From the NCBI RefSeq assembly GCF_005774735.1, contig NZ_VBUM01000011.1:1-56257 (forward strand): DNA of 56,257 nt, read 5' to 3'. Under the pieces are notes generated by a model. The model saw nothing but the letters and a program-made list of their open reading frames with translations, made no database searches and had not been told where the DNA came from. The stretch comes from Microbacterium sp. 5K110. Its GTDB lineage: Bacteria > Actinomycetota > Actinomycetes > Actinomycetales > Microbacteriaceae. Shown piece after piece: positions 16,798 to 25,705 of the stretch (its first letter is position 1; each line of letters starts with the position of its first letter). A program made the translations under genes and the position numbers.

Positions 16798-17409
16798 TCA
16801 GCCGAAGAGCTTCCGGCGCTTCTTCTTCGAGGGGATGCTCTTCTGCAGATAGACCACGCCGAGCCAGCGGCCGAACTTGAAGCCGACCCGGCCCATGCGG
16901 CCGACCTCGACGAAACCGAGTTTCTCGTGCAGGGCGATCGAGGCGTCCGCCCCCTTGTCACTGATGGCCGCGACCATCTCGCGGATGCCCTTCTCGGCAC
17001 ACGCGTCGATGAGCGCTTCCAGAAGCGCGCGCCCGAGACCCTTGCCCGCGGCGGCCTGCCCCAGGTAGATCGAGTTCTCGACGGTGTACCGGTACGCCGA
17101 CTTCGATTGCCACGGCTGCACGAGGGCGTAGCCGAGGATCTGGCCGCTCGGCGATTGCGCGACGAGGAACGGCAGATCCAGCTTGTGGAGCGTCGTGAAC
17201 TTCTCGCGCCACTTCGCGATCGACCAGGCCTTCTCGTCGAAGGTGACCACGGAGTTGCGCACGTAGTAGTTGTAGATCTCGCGGATGTCGGGGATGTCCG
17301 CCTCGGTCACGCGGCGGATCTCGTACGCGAACGGCCGCTCCGGCTCGGGCGCCCGCCGCAGGTGCGCGGGGAGCCGGCGTCGGGTCTTCTCGTACTCCTC
17401 TTCCAACAC
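16798..17409 (-). CDS. GNAT N-acetyltransferase (phosphinothricin-acetyltransferase-like)
   Basis: A 203-residue acetyltransferase. After a charged N-terminal extension come IRRVTEADIPDIREIYNYYV and VVTFDEKAW, as in the PAT/YncA group, and the acetyl-CoA loop QAAAGKGLGRALLEALID. The C-terminus is basic (SKKKRRKLFG). Likely cytosolic, acetylating a small amine or amino acid. I prefer GTG 17409 because TAAAGT lies 7 nt upstream; GTG 17418, 9 nt earlier, overlaps that box and is the alternative start. Confidence 0.85.
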   Translation of the reverse strand: MLEEEYEKTRRRLPAHLRRAPEPERPFAYEIRRVTEADIPDIREIYNYYVRNSVVTFDEKAWSIAKWREKFTTLHKLDLPFLVAQSPSGQILGYALVQPWQSKSAYRYTVENSIYLGQAAAGKGLGRALLEALIDACAEKGIREMVAAISDKGADASIALHEKLGFVEVGRMGRVGFKFGRWLGVVYLQKSIPSKKKRRKLFG

Positions 17410-17416
17410 GCACGCC

Positions 17417-17422
17417 ACTTTA
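17417..17422 (-). promoter_or_regulatory. -10 box before the GNAT gene
   Basis: TAAAGT on the minus strand, 7 nt before GTG 17409. Confidence 0.4.
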
Positions 17423-17460
17423 CGGGGCGGCGGGTTTCGGGCGGATGACCGCCGAGCCGC

Positions 17461-18147
17461 TCAGGCGGGCAGACGCCAGTCCACGGGAGCCGCGCCCTGC
17501 TGCTCGAGCAGCGCGTTGACGCGCGAGAACGGGCGGGAGCCGAAGAAACCCCGACTGGCCGACAGCGGCGAGGGATGAGCGGATGCCACGATCGCGGTGT
17601 CGCCGAGCAGGGGCGTGAGGTTCGCGGCATCCCGCCCCCACAGCACGGCCACGAGCGGCGCGTCCCGGGCGACGAGGCGGCGGATCGCGTGCTCGGTGAC
17701 GCGCTCCCACCCCCAGCCGCGGTGAGACGCGGGGGCACCGGGCGCGACGGTCAGGACCCTGTTGAGCAGCATGACGCCCTGCTCTCCCCAGGCCGACAGG
17801 TCGCCGTGCGGCGCGGGCGCGATGCCGAGGTCGTCCGACAGCTCACGGTAGATGTTCGACAGGCTGCGCGGGAGCGGCCGCACGTGCGGGTCGACGGCGA
17901 ACGACAGGCCGATCGGGTGGCCCGGGGTGGGGTACGGGTCCTGCCCCACGACGAGCACGCGCACCGCGTCGATCGGGGTGCGGAACGCCCGCAGCACCAG
18001 GTCGCCCGCGGGAAGGTACGGGTTCCCCTCGGCGCGGAGCCGCTCGCCGAGCGCGGCGATGTCCTCCGCCACCGGTGCGAGGGGCTCCACCCACGAGGCG
18101 TCGATGAGGCCCGCGTCGGCGAGCTCGGCGAGGGACTTCGCCGTCAC
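17461..18147 (-). CDS. ung: Uracil-DNA glycosylase
   Basis: A 228-residue family 1 UDG that removes uracil from DNA as the first step of base excision repair. The water-activating loop VVGQDPYP (Asp70), the uracil-binding region SFAV, and the minor-groove leucine loop [19 protein letters not shown] are all present, and VLWG precedes the last. Length is normal. GTG 18147 overlaps the stop of the upstream phosphoribosyltransferase gene (GTGA), so the two are [15 protein letters not shown] coupled. Confidence 0.96.
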   Translation of the reverse strand: MTAKSLAELADAGLIDASWVEPLAPVAEDIAALGERLRAEGNPYLPAGDLVLRAFRTPIDAVRVLVVGQDPYPTPGHPIGLSFAVDPHVRPLPRSLSNIYRELSDDLGIAPAPHGDLSAWGEQGVMLLNRVLTVAPGAPASHRGWGWERVTEHAIRRLVARDAPLVAVLWGRDAANLTPLLGDTAIVASAHPSPLSASRGFFGSRPFSRVNALLEQQGAAPVDWRLPA

Positions 18148-18638
18148 GCGGCGTCTTCCTCGTGCACCGACCCCTGGAACGACCACGGGAAGTCGATCCA
18201 CAGCGAGGTGTCCTTCCACGAGTAGTCGGGGGCGATGATCGTCGTCGGCTTCGAATAGATGACCGCCGAGCGGGCATCGGCACCGTGCCGGTCGAGGAGC
18301 TTCACCGCCAGGTCGAGGGTGCGGCCGCTGTCGGCGACGTCGTCGACGAGCAGCACGCGGCGGCCCGCGAGGTACGACAGGTCCAGCGCGGGGGGCAGTA
18401 CCTCGGGCGCGTCGAGGACGGTCCCGACGCCGGTGTAGAACTCCACGTTCAGCGCGCCGCAGTTCTTCACGCCCAGGCCGTAGGCGATCGCGCCGCCCGG
18501 GAGCAGCCCGCCGCGGGCGATCGCGACGACCACCTCGGGCCGGAATCCGTCGGCGACGATGGCGCGGGAGATCTCTCGCGTCGCGACGCCGAAGTCCTCC
18601 CAGGTCAGCCGTTCGCGCTCATCCGTCGTCTCCGCCAC
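18144..18638 (-). CDS. Phosphoribosyltransferase-domain protein
   Basis: A 164-residue type I PRTase. The PRPP loop is [23 protein letters not shown], and an upstream [20 protein letters not shown] is as in purine PRTases of the Gpt/HGPRT type. It most likely recycles guanine, xanthine or a related base; the exact base is not readable from sequence. GTG 18638 has a GAGGGG ribosome site. It precedes ung in a two-gene operon, and a perfect 16-bp palindrome lies just upstream. Confidence 0.87.
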   Translation of the reverse strand: MAETTDERERLTWEDFGVATREISRAIVADGFRPEVVVAIARGGLLPGGAIAYGLGVKNCGALNVEFYTGVGTVLDAPEVLPPALDLSYLAGRRVLLVDDVADSGRTLDLAVKLLDRHGADARSAVIYSKPTTIIAPDYSWKDTSLWIDFPWSFQGSVHEEDAA

Positions 18639-18663
18639 GCGGATCCCCTCTCTTCGTGTGTCT

Positions 18664-18679
18664 TTCACCCTAGGGTGAA
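18664..18679. promoter_or_regulatory. Perfect 16-bp palindrome, probable operator
   Basis: TTCACCCTAGGGTGAA lies between the divergent phosphoribosyltransferase and MFS genes. It embeds TAGGGT on both strands, so a bound regulator would block a -10 box. No regulator gene is adjacent. Confidence 0.6.
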
Positions 18680-18704
18680 TCCCGGATGCCGCCTCGCGCG
18701 GTGC

Positions 18705-18710
18705 TAGCCT
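18705..18710 (+). promoter_or_regulatory. -10 box of the leaderless MFS gene
   Basis: TAGCCT, 6 nt, ATG 18717. Confidence 0.5.
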
Positions 18711-18716
18711 CACGCC

Positions 18717-20216
18717 ATGTCGCGCGTCTCCGGCGCGGTCGGTCGGGTGCGCGGGTCCGCGCTCGGGGTGACCGCGGGACTCATCGGGTGGTTCGTGCTG
18801 GTCGAGCTCGCCAGCGGCATCCTGCAGGGGTACTACGTGCCGCTGCTGCCCGACATCGTCGTGCACCTGGGCATCCGCGACGCCGACGTCAACTGGTTCG
18901 AAGCGGCACAGCTGCTGCTCTCCGCCCTCGTCCTCCCCGTGCTGGCGAAGCTCGGCGACGTCTTCGGCCACAAGAAGATCCTGCTGGCCTCCGCCCTGGC
19001 GACCGCGGCGGCGAGCTGGTGGCTGGTGTTCGCCGACACGTTCCCCGCGTTCCTCCTCGCGTGGGCCCTGCAGGGCTTCTACGTCGTATGGCTGCCGCTG
19101 GAGATCGCGCTCATCTTCGATCGCGGACGCCGGCAGAGCCGCGGTGTCTCGCAGACGCGGCGTGCGGCGGGCCTGTTGGTCGTGGGGCTCCAGGCCGGAG
19201 CCATCATCGGCGCCCTCGCCGCCGGACGCTTGTTCGCCGCGACCGGCGGCGATCTGCGCCTCGCCCTCACGGTCCCGGCGATCGCCGTGACCCTCGTGTG
19301 CGTCGTCATCTGGCTCGGCGTCCCCGAATCGGAACGGATGCCGGGGCGCCGCCGCCTCGACATCGGCGGGTTCGTGATGCTCGCCGCCGCCCTGCTGTGC
19401 CTCACCGGCGCACTGTCGTTCGTGCGCCTGCCCGCGGGCCCGGGGCCGGCGGTGATCGTCCCGCTCCTCGTACTCGGGGTGGTCTTGCTCGTCGTGTTCG
19501 CGCGGTACGAGCTCGGCCGCCCCGATCCCGCGGTCGACATCCGCGTGCTCCGCCGCCCCGAGATGTGGCCCGTGCAGGCCACGTCGTTCCTCGTCGGCAT
19601 CAGCCTGCTCGGCGCACAGGGACCGCTGGCCACGTACGCCGGCACGGATCGCGCCCTCGGCTACGGACTCGGACTGGATGCCACGGACCGCTCGAACGTC
19701 ATAGGCGTGTACCTCGTGTCGCTCATCGTCGGGGCGGTGCTGTTCGCGGTCACCTCCCGCCGGGCGAGCCCGCGCGTCGTCCTCATCGGCGCCGCGGTGC
19801 TCGTCGGCCTCGGATACGCCCTGCTCCTGCCCCTCCACGTCGAGCTGTGGCAGGTGCTGCTGTGTCTGGCGATCGCGGGCCTCGGCTCGGGGGCGCTCGT
19901 CGCGGCGATGCCGGCGGCAGCCGCGGCGGCGGCTCCGCGCGGGCAGACGGGCGTGGCATCCGCCCTCACCAACACCACGAAGACCGTCGGAGGGACGATG
20001 TCGTCGGCGGTGTTCGGCGTCGTCCTCGCCGGGGGCGCGGGAGCCGCGGTGGCGGCGACGGCCGCGCCGCTGGCGGGATACCTGACCGTGTGGGGAATCT
20101 GCGCGGCCGGCGGATTCGTCGCCGCGATCCTGCTGCTGTTCGTCCCGAAGGTCGCGTTCGCCGACAGCGCGGAGGGCGAGGCCGCCGCGGGGGCGGCGCG
20201 CGGCGAGGTCGCCTGA
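18717..20216 (+). CDS. MFS transporter (DHA2-like, about 14 helices)
   Basis: A 499-residue major facilitator with roughly 14 hydrophobic segments. KLGDVFGHKKILLAS is the loop 2-3 MFS motif, and TTKTVGGTMSSAVFG resembles the late-helix motif of drug/H+ antiporters. An unusual central segment (SEAAQLLLS and GRRQSRGVSQTRRA) differs from well-known drug pumps. Probably a proton-driven exporter of unknown substrate. It is divergent from the phosphoribosyltransferase gene; they share a palindromic spacer. Confidence 0.85.
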   Translation: MSRVSGAVGRVRGSALGVTAGLIGWFVLVELASGILQGYYVPLLPDIVVHLGIRDADVNWFEAAQLLLSALVLPVLAKLGDVFGHKKILLASALATAAASWWLVFADTFPAFLLAWALQGFYVVWLPLEIALIFDRGRRQSRGVSQTRRAAGLLVVGLQAGAIIGALAAGRLFAATGGDLRLALTVPAIAVTLVCVVIWLGVPESERMPGRRRLDIGGFVMLAAALLCLTGALSFVRLPAGPGPAVIVPLLVLGVVLLVVFARYELGRPDPAVDIRVLRRPEMWPVQATSFLVGISLLGAQGPLATYAGTDRALGYGLGLDATDRSNVIGVYLVSLIVGAVLFAVTSRRASPRVVLIGAAVLVGLGYALLLPLHVELWQVLLCLAIAGLGSGALVAAMPAAAAAAAPRGQTGVASALTNTTKTVGGTMSSAVFGVVLAGGAGAAVAATAAPLAGYLTVWGICAAGGFVAAILLLFVPKVAFADSAEGEAAAGAARGEVA

Positions 20217-20226
20217 GCGCTCGGGG

Positions 20227-20997
20227 TCAGCGCACCCGCAGCGGACCGCGCGCCAGCAGGTGCTGCGCGGACTGCGCGACCGGGCGCATCGTCACGAGGT
20301 CGAGGTTGACGTGTCCGGGCGCCTCGAGCGCGTAAGCGATGACGTCGGCGACGTCCACGGCCACGAGCGGGGCTTCGACGCCTTCGTACAGCTTGTCGGC
20401 CCCCGCCTGGTCGCCGCCCAGGCGGTTGACGGTGAACTCCTCGGTGCGCACCATGCCCGGCGCGATCTCGATGACCCGTAACGGTTCGCCGTTCAGCTCC
20501 TGCCGGAGCGCGCCGACGAGCATCGACTCCCCCGCCTTCGCGGCGTTGTAGCCCGCTCCGCCGGGGTAGGCGGTCTGCGCGGCCGTGGAGGTGACGAACA
20601 GCAGGTCGGCGTGTCCATCCCGCTCGGCCGCGCGCCGCAGGAGCGGGAGCAGGGATGCCACGAGCCGCTGCGACGACAACACGTTTGTCTCGAACATCCA
20701 CCGCCAATCCTCGGGGTCGCCGTCTTCGACGCGGTCCGCGCCGCGCGCCCCGCCGGCGACGTGCACGAGGGCGTCGACACCGCCGGTCTCGTCGAGCCAC
20801 GCGGCGAGCGTGGCGACCGCGTCACCGTCGGTGAGGTCAGCCACGTGGGCGACGATCCCCGTCTCGGCCTCGAGCGCGGTCAGGCGCTCGGCACGACGTG
20901 CCACCCCCACGACGTCCCACCCGCGGGCGCGCAGCTCCCGCGCGGTCGCCTCGCCGATCCCCGAACTGGCCCCGGTCACCACTGCGCGTCGCGTCAT
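20227..20997 (-). CDS. Short-chain dehydrogenase/reductase
   Basis: A 256-residue classical SDR: cofactor loop VTGASSGIGEA (7-17), an Arg in VGVARRAERL that favours NADP, NVLSS, the catalytic Ser in FVTSTAAQ, and YNAAK (YxxxK). EIAPGMVRTEEF is the post-catalytic PG motif. It resembles YdfG-like oxidoreductases acting on hydroxy acids or serine-type alcohols; the substrate is unknown. ATG 20997 lies 7 nt after TAGCGT, indicating a leaderless mRNA. Confidence 0.9.
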   Translation of the reverse strand: MTRRAVVTGASSGIGEATARELRARGWDVVGVARRAERLTALEAETGIVAHVADLTDGDAVATLAAWLDETGGVDALVHVAGGARGADRVEDGDPEDWRWMFETNVLSSQRLVASLLPLLRRAAERDGHADLLFVTSTAAQTAYPGGAGYNAAKAGESMLVGALRQELNGEPLRVIEIAPGMVRTEEFTVNRLGGDQAGADKLYEGVEAPLVAVDVADVIAYALEAPGHVNLDLVTMRPVAQSAQHLLARGPLRVR

Positions 20998-21004
20998 GGC
21001 ATCC

Positions 21005-21010
21005 ACGCTA
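21005..21010 (-). promoter_or_regulatory. -10 box of the leaderless SDR gene
   Basis: TAGCGT, then ggatgcc (7 nt), then ATG 20997. The spacer is identical to that of trmB. Confidence 0.5.
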
Positions 21011-21065
21011 CCCGCGGCCGGCGACACGGAGTCGCCGCGAACGTTACGGCGCGTGTCCGCCCCTG

Positions 21066-21094
21066 TTGTCGGTGTCGGCGGCTCTCTCTACGCT
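21066..21094 (+). promoter_or_regulatory. Sigma-70-type promoter of metY
   Basis: TTGTCG, 17 nt, TACGCT: a standard-spaced promoter giving a leader of about 48 nt. I found no recognisable SAM riboswitch in the leader. Confidence 0.5.
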
Positions 21095-21148
21095 CTCAGC
21101 AGGCCGTGGCATCCGTCGTCGGCCCCCGAGATTTCCGAAGGAGAAGCC

Positions 21149-22471
21149 GTGTCCGCACCCGAGAACTGGCGTTTCGAGACCAAGCAGATCCACACGGGTG
21201 CCCAGCCCGACCCTGTGACCAAGGCCCGCGCCACTCCGATCTACCAGACGACGTCGTACGTGTTCGACAACGCCGACCACGCCGCGAACCTCTTCGCGCT
21301 GGCGGAGTTCGGCAACATCTACACCCGCATCCAGAACCCCACCCAGGACGTCGTCGAGCAGCGCATCGCCGCGCTGGAGGGGGGCACCGGCGCCCTCCTG
21401 GTCGCGAGCGGCCAGGCGGCCGAGACGTTCGCCGTGCTCAACATCGCGCAAGCCGGCGACCACATCGTCTCGTCGAGCTCGATCTACGGCGGCACGTACA
21501 ACCTCTTCAAGTACACCCTCGCCAAGCTCGGCATCGAGACGACCTTCGTCGAGAACCAGGACGACCCCGAGGAGTGGCGCGCGGCGGTCCGCCCGAACAC
21601 GAAGCTCTTCTTCGCCGAGACGATCGGCAACCCGAAGATCAACGTGCTCGACATCCGCACGGTCGCCGACGTCGCCCACGAGAGCGGCGTCCCGCTCATC
21701 GTCGACAACACGATCGCGACGCCGTACCTCATTCGTCCGTTCGAGCACGGCGCCGACATCGTCGTGCACTCCGCGACGAAGTTCATCGGCGGTCACGGCA
21801 CCACGATCGGCGGCGTCATCGTCGACGGCGGAACCTTCGCCTGGTCGCAGAACGTCGAGAAGTTCCCCGGTCTCACCGAGCCCGACCCCTCGTACCACGG
21901 TGCGAGCTACACCACCGCGGTCGGCGACGGCCTCGCGTACATCATCAAGGCCCGCGTGCAGCTGCTGCGCGACCTCGGCGCCTCGATCGCTCCGCACAGC
22001 GCGTGGCTGCTCATCCAGGGCCTCGAAACCTTGTCGCTGCGCATCGAGCGCCACGTGCAGAACGCGCAGGAGATCGCCGAGTGGCTCGAGAGCCACGACG
22101 ACGTCGCGAGCGTGAACTACTCGGGTCTGCCCACGTCGCCCTGGTACGCCGCCGCCAACAACTACGCACCCAAGGGCGTCGGCGCGGTGCTGTCGTTCGA
22201 GCTCAAGGGCGGTGTCGAGGCGGGCCGCGAGTTCGTCAACTCGCTGGAGCTGTTCAGCCACCTCGCCAACATCGGCGACGTGCGCTCGCTCGTCATCCAC
22301 CCGGCCTCCACGACGCACTCGCAGCTCACCCCCGAGCAGCAGCTGACCTCGGGGGTCACCCCGGGTCTCGTGCGCCTGTCGGTCGGTCTCGAGAACATCG
22401 ACGACCTGAAGGCCGACCTCGACCAGGCCCTCGCCGCCGCGCGGCGCCTGTCGGAGGCCGCGCGCGCCTGA
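21149..22471 (+). CDS. metY: O-acetylhomoserine sulfhydrylase (MetY)
   Basis: A 440-residue PLP enzyme of the Cys/Met-metabolism family. It makes homocysteine from O-acetylhomoserine and sulfide (or methionine from methanethiol). The PLP lysine is Lys211 in HSATKFIGGHG, preceded by VDNTIATPYL; RIQNPTQDVVEQRIAALEGG and PLP-phosphate contacts ASGQAA are at the front. The 440 residues fit MetY, which is longer than MetB/MetC (about 390). GTG 21149 has a clear GAAGGAGA site. metX, which supplies the substrate, follows on the same strand. Confidence 0.95.
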   Translation: MSAPENWRFETKQIHTGAQPDPVTKARATPIYQTTSYVFDNADHAANLFALAEFGNIYTRIQNPTQDVVEQRIAALEGGTGALLVASGQAAETFAVLNIAQAGDHIVSSSSIYGGTYNLFKYTLAKLGIETTFVENQDDPEEWRAAVRPNTKLFFAETIGNPKINVLDIRTVADVAHESGVPLIVDNTIATPYLIRPFEHGADIVVHSATKFIGGHGTTIGGVIVDGGTFAWSQNVEKFPGLTEPDPSYHGASYTTAVGDGLAYIIKARVQLLRDLGASIAPHSAWLLIQGLETLSLRIERHVQNAQEIAEWLESHDDVASVNYSGLPTSPWYAAANNYAPKGVGAVLSFELKGGVEAGREFVNSLELFSHLANIGDVRSLVIHPASTTHSQLTPEQQLTSGVTPGLVRLSVGLENIDDLKADLDQALAAARRLSEAARA

Positions 22472-22481
22472 CGCGTCCCCT

Positions 22482-22517
22482 CGACGCCCCGATCCGGTCC
22501 ACCGGGTCGGGGCGTCG
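22482..22517 (+). terminator. Terminator-like hairpin after metY
   Basis: CGACGCCCCGA (22482-22492) pairs perfectly with TCGGGGCGTCG (22507-22517), with an inner CCGG/CCGG. Very stable; no T tract follows. Confidence 0.65.
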
Positions 22518-22625
22518 TCGCGTGGGGCCCCGCCCGCGCGTCACGCGCCCTCCGACGCCGCACGATGGTCCCCGGGCCGCCCCGTGGCCCGCGCGCTCCC
22601 CGGCCTCGGTCCCGGCCGCACACCG

Positions 22626-22691
22626 GGAGGAGATTCGGCGGAGGGAGGACCCCGCCCGGGCGAGGCATCCTCCGCTCCGCGGATCTCCTCC
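22626..22691. other. Long hairpin in the metY-metX spacer
   Basis: GGAGGAGAT (22626-22634) pairs with ATCTCCTCC (22683-22691), GCGGAG (22638-22643) with CTCCGC (22675-22680), and GGAGGA (22644-22649) with TCCTCC (22668-22673), leaving an 18-nt loop. The stem totals 21 pairs with small bulges. It occupies the middle of a 307-bp gene-free stretch, about 90 nt before the metX start. It does not match any SAM riboswitch I know. The rest of the spacer shows nothing else clear. Confidence 0.6.
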
Positions 22692-22778
22692 GCCCCGCGC
22701 GGACGCGGGCCCGGACGGGGGCTGGACAAGCGCGTAACAGTCGGCATGCACCCCCCGCGAGCCGGGAGAATGGATGCC

Positions 22779-23984
22779 ATGGACTGGCAGATCTCCGAAG
22801 ACACGGTGCCCTCGGCGCCGATCACGGAGGCCGACGCGCGGTCCCTGCTCGGGCGCCCGCCGGCCACCGGCGCGTGGCGCGACGGCGACCCCGCGGGCGA
22901 TCGGCGTTTCGCGGCGTTCGGGGAGTTCCGCACCGAGAACGGTGAGAGCCTGCCGGGCTTCCGCCTCGCGTACGAGACCTGGGGCGAACTCTCCCCCGCC
23001 CGCGACAACGCCGTCCTGATCCCCCACGCGCTGACCGGCGACAGCCACGTGCGCGGGGCCGCCGGTCCCGGTCACCCCACCGCGGGCTGGTGGGGCGATC
23101 TCGTGGGCCCGGGCGCCGCCATCGACACCGACCGCTGGTTCGTCGTGGCTCCGAACGTGCTGGGTGGATGCCAGGGCTCGACGGGACCGGCCAGCATCGC
23201 CCCCGACGGGTACGAGTGGGCCTCGCGCTTCCCGTACCTCACGATCCGCGACCAGGTGGGGGCGCAGGCTCTCCTGGCCGACGCGCTCGGCATCGATCGC
23301 TGGTCGGCGGTGATCGGCGGTTCGATGGGGGGCATGCACGCGCTGGAGTGGGCGGTGGGGCTCCCCGACCGGGTCGAGCGCGCCGCCATCCTCTCGGCCC
23401 CGCCGGTCACGACCGCCGACCAGATCGCCCTGAACACGGTGCAGGTCGACACGATCCGGATGGACCCCCGATTCGCGAGCGGCGAGTTCTACGACGCGGG
23501 CGACGGCGACGGGCCCCACCGGGGACTCGCCCTGGCCCGGCGCATGGCACTGCTGAACTACCGCAGCCCCACCGAGCTCAACCAGCGCTTCCAGCGGTCG
23601 TGGCAGTCGGGCGTCAGCCCCCTGGGCCACGGCGGACGCTTCGCGGTGGAGTCCTACCTCGACTTCCACGGCAACAAGTTCACGCGACGGTTCGACGCCA
23701 ACAGCTACCTCACCCTGGTCGAGGCGATGAACTCGCACGACGTCGGCCGCGACCGCGAGGGGGTCGAGGACGCCCTGCGGCGCGTCACCGCGACGACCCT
23801 CGTGCTCGGCGTCGACACCGACCGCCTCTTCCCGGTGGACGGGCAGCACCGCATCGCCCGCGGCATCCCGAACACCCTCGATGGGGATCAGGCGGTCGTG
23901 CTCTCGAGCGACTTCGGCCACGACGGCTTCCTCATCGAGACCGCCGCCGTCGACCACCACCTGCGGCGGCTCTTCGCGGCCTGA
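22779..23984 (+). CDS. metX: Homoserine O-acetyltransferase (MetX)
   Basis: A 401-residue alpha/beta-hydrolase-fold acyltransferase that activates homoserine for sulfhydrylation by MetY. Nucleophile elbow VIGGSMGGMHALEW, early PHALTGDSHVRG, N-terminal AYETWGEL, then LVLGVDTDRLFP (catalytic Asp) and DFGHDGFLIE (catalytic His). I start at ATG 22779 (MDWQISED) because GGGAGA sits about 10 nt upstream; an ATG 9 nt earlier is too close to it. It follows metY but the two are separated by 307 bp with two hairpins, so it may have its own control. Confidence 0.95.
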   Translation: MDWQISEDTVPSAPITEADARSLLGRPPATGAWRDGDPAGDRRFAAFGEFRTENGESLPGFRLAYETWGELSPARDNAVLIPHALTGDSHVRGAAGPGHPTAGWWGDLVGPGAAIDTDRWFVVAPNVLGGCQGSTGPASIAPDGYEWASRFPYLTIRDQVGAQALLADALGIDRWSAVIGGSMGGMHALEWAVGLPDRVERAAILSAPPVTTADQIALNTVQVDTIRMDPRFASGEFYDAGDGDGPHRGLALARRMALLNYRSPTELNQRFQRSWQSGVSPLGHGGRFAVESYLDFHGNKFTRRFDANSYLTLVEAMNSHDVGRDREGVEDALRRVTATTLVLGVDTDRLFPVDGQHRIARGIPNTLDGDQAVVLSSDFGHDGFLIETAAVDHHLRRLFAA

Positions 23985-24015
23985 GCCCGGATGCCGCCGG
24001 CAGCGGCACCGCGAG

Positions 24016-25296
24016 TCAGCCCTGCGTCGGGATGGAGCCGGTGATCGCGGTCTGCGCGGCCTCGGCGGCCGGCATCCGGTGCGCGGGGTGACGCCCACTG
24101 CGGTCTTCGACGCGGAACGAGATCACGGCCACGATCAATCCGCCCAGCGCCAGCGCGCCCCCCACCCAGGCGGGGGCGACGAGGCCGAGTCCCGCGGCGA
24201 TGACGAGCCCGCCGAGGAACGCGCCGAGGCTGTTGCCGATGTTCAGCGCGGAGTGGTTCAACGCCGCCGCGATGGACTGGTTGTCCTCGGCCACGTCCAT
24301 GAGCCGTGTCTGGATCGAGGGGCTGAGCGCCGAACCGAAGAACGCGACGAGGAACGCGAAGAGGACGAGGCTCACGATCCACCCCGCCGTGAGGGCGAGT
24401 CCCACCGAGGCCAGGCCCAGCGCGATGAGTCCGGCGAACAGCCAGAACCGGAGATCCTTGTCGGCCAGGGCGCCCCCGACGATGTTGCCGATCGTCATCC
24501 CGACGCCCACGAGCACGAGGACGACCGAGACCGCCCACTCCGGCTGACCCGCCACGTCGGTGACCATGGGCGCGATGTAGCTGTACATCGCGAAGAAGCC
24601 GCCGAACCCGACCGCGCCGATGCCGAGCGCGAACCACACCTGCCCGAGACGGAACACGCGCAACTCGTCGCGCAATCGCCGCCCCGGCATCCCCGGGTGG
24701 GCCGGCACGAAGAACGCGATGCAGATCGTCGCGAGCAGGAAGATCGCCGCGACCACCGCGAACGCCGCACGCCAGCCGACCTGCTGTCCGAGGAGGGTCC
24801 CCAGGGGAACGCCGACCACGTTCGCGATCGTGAGCCCGGTGAGGACGAAGGCGACGCCCTTCGCGCGATTACCGGGCCCGAGGGCGTCGGCGGCCACGAG
24901 CGCACCGATGCCGAAGTACGCGCCGTGCGGGAGGCCGGCGAGGAAGCGGGAGGCCGCGACGAGTTCGAACGTGGGCGCGATCACGGTCAGCACGGTGAAG
25001 AAGGTCAGCGCCGCGGCGAGCGCGATCATCACGCGATGCCGGGGGAATCGCGCCACCGACCCCGCGATCGTCGGCGCTCCGACGACCACGCCGAGCGCGT
25101 ACAGCGACACGAGCCAGCCCGCCTGGGCGATCGCGTCGTCGGGAGAGGCCGCCCATGCGGAGGGGGCGAGATCGCGCGCGATGTTGGGGAGCAGCCCCAT
25201 CACCACGAACTCGGTCATGCCGATACCGAAGCTGCCGATGGCGAGAGAGAGGAGCGCCCGCGTCGCCGCACCCCTCGAGGTCGTCTGAGAGGTCAC
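24016..25296 (-). CDS. MFS efflux transporter (Cmx/AraJ-like)
   Basis: A 426-residue, 12-helix major facilitator of the DHA1 group. SFGIGMTEFVVMGLLPNIARDL, GVVVGAPTIAG and ASRFLAGLPHGAYFGIGALVAAD are characteristic of the AraJ/Cmx (chloramphenicol and arabinose efflux) branch. Resistance to chloramphenicol is possible but not shown by sequence. It starts at GTG 25296, 6 nt after TACCAT (leaderless). Converges on metX. Confidence 0.87.
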   Translation of the reverse strand: MTSQTTSRGAATRALLSLAIGSFGIGMTEFVVMGLLPNIARDLAPSAWAASPDDAIAQAGWLVSLYALGVVVGAPTIAGSVARFPRHRVMIALAAALTFFTVLTVIAPTFELVAASRFLAGLPHGAYFGIGALVAADALGPGNRAKGVAFVLTGLTIANVVGVPLGTLLGQQVGWRAAFAVVAAIFLLATICIAFFVPAHPGMPGRRLRDELRVFRLGQVWFALGIGAVGFGGFFAMYSYIAPMVTDVAGQPEWAVSVVLVLVGVGMTIGNIVGGALADKDLRFWLFAGLIALGLASVGLALTAGWIVSLVLFAFLVAFFGSALSPSIQTRLMDVAEDNQSIAAALNHSALNIGNSLGAFLGGLVIAAGLGLVAPAWVGGALALGGLIVAVISFRVEDRSGRHPAHRMPAAEAAQTAITGSIPTQG

Positions 25297-25302
25297 TCGC
25301 CG

Positions 25303-25308
25303 ATGGTA
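25303..25308 (-). promoter_or_regulatory. -10 box of the leaderless AraJ-like MFS gene
   Basis: TACCAT, 6 nt, GTG 25296. Confidence 0.45.
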
Positions 25309-25372
25309 GTCCGCGGCGGCGCGCGGTGTCGAATCGTTTCGGCGCGGTGCGTGCCCGCGCGGGCCGCCGGAG

Positions 25373-25696
25373 TCAGGACGCGTCGTCGATCGCGCGCTCG
25401 AGCCGCTCGATCTTGCCGTCGATCTCGCCCGTGCGCCCCGGGCGGATGTCGGCCTTGAGCACGAGCGAGACGCGCGAGCCGTAGGGCATCACGGCATCCG
25501 TCGCCCGCTTGACGACGTCGAACACCTCGTCCCACTCGCCCTCGACCTCGGTGAACATCGAGGTCGTCCGGTGGGGCAGGCCCGAGGCGCGGACCACGGC
25601 GACCGCGGCGGCCACGGCGTCGTGCACGGACCCGTCGGCATTCTCCGCCGCAGCGGTACCGACACCGGACGGGGCGACCGAGAACGCGATGAGCAT
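25373..25696 (-). CDS. Thiamine-binding (MTH1187/YkoF-like, UPF0045) protein
   Basis: A 107-residue ferredoxin-fold protein of the MTH1187/UPF0045 family: MLIAFSVAPSG at the start, GLPHRTTSMFTEVEGEWDEVFDVVKRA in the middle, SLVLKADIRPGRTG. Family members bind thiamine or related heterocycles as oligomers; the physiological role is unsettled. It follows the GT87-like gene by only 9 bp and is probably co-transcribed with it. Confidence 0.85.
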   Translation of the reverse strand: MLIAFSVAPSGVGTAAAENADGSVHDAVAAAVAVVRASGLPHRTTSMFTEVEGEWDEVFDVVKRATDAVMPYGSRVSLVLKADIRPGRTGEIDGKIERLERAIDDAS

Positions 25697-25705
25697 GACT
25701 CGAGG

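Noticed and set aside
20998..21148. SAM riboswitch upstream of metY
   Set aside because: The 48-nt predicted leader is too short, and no SAM-I/II/IV core motif is visible.
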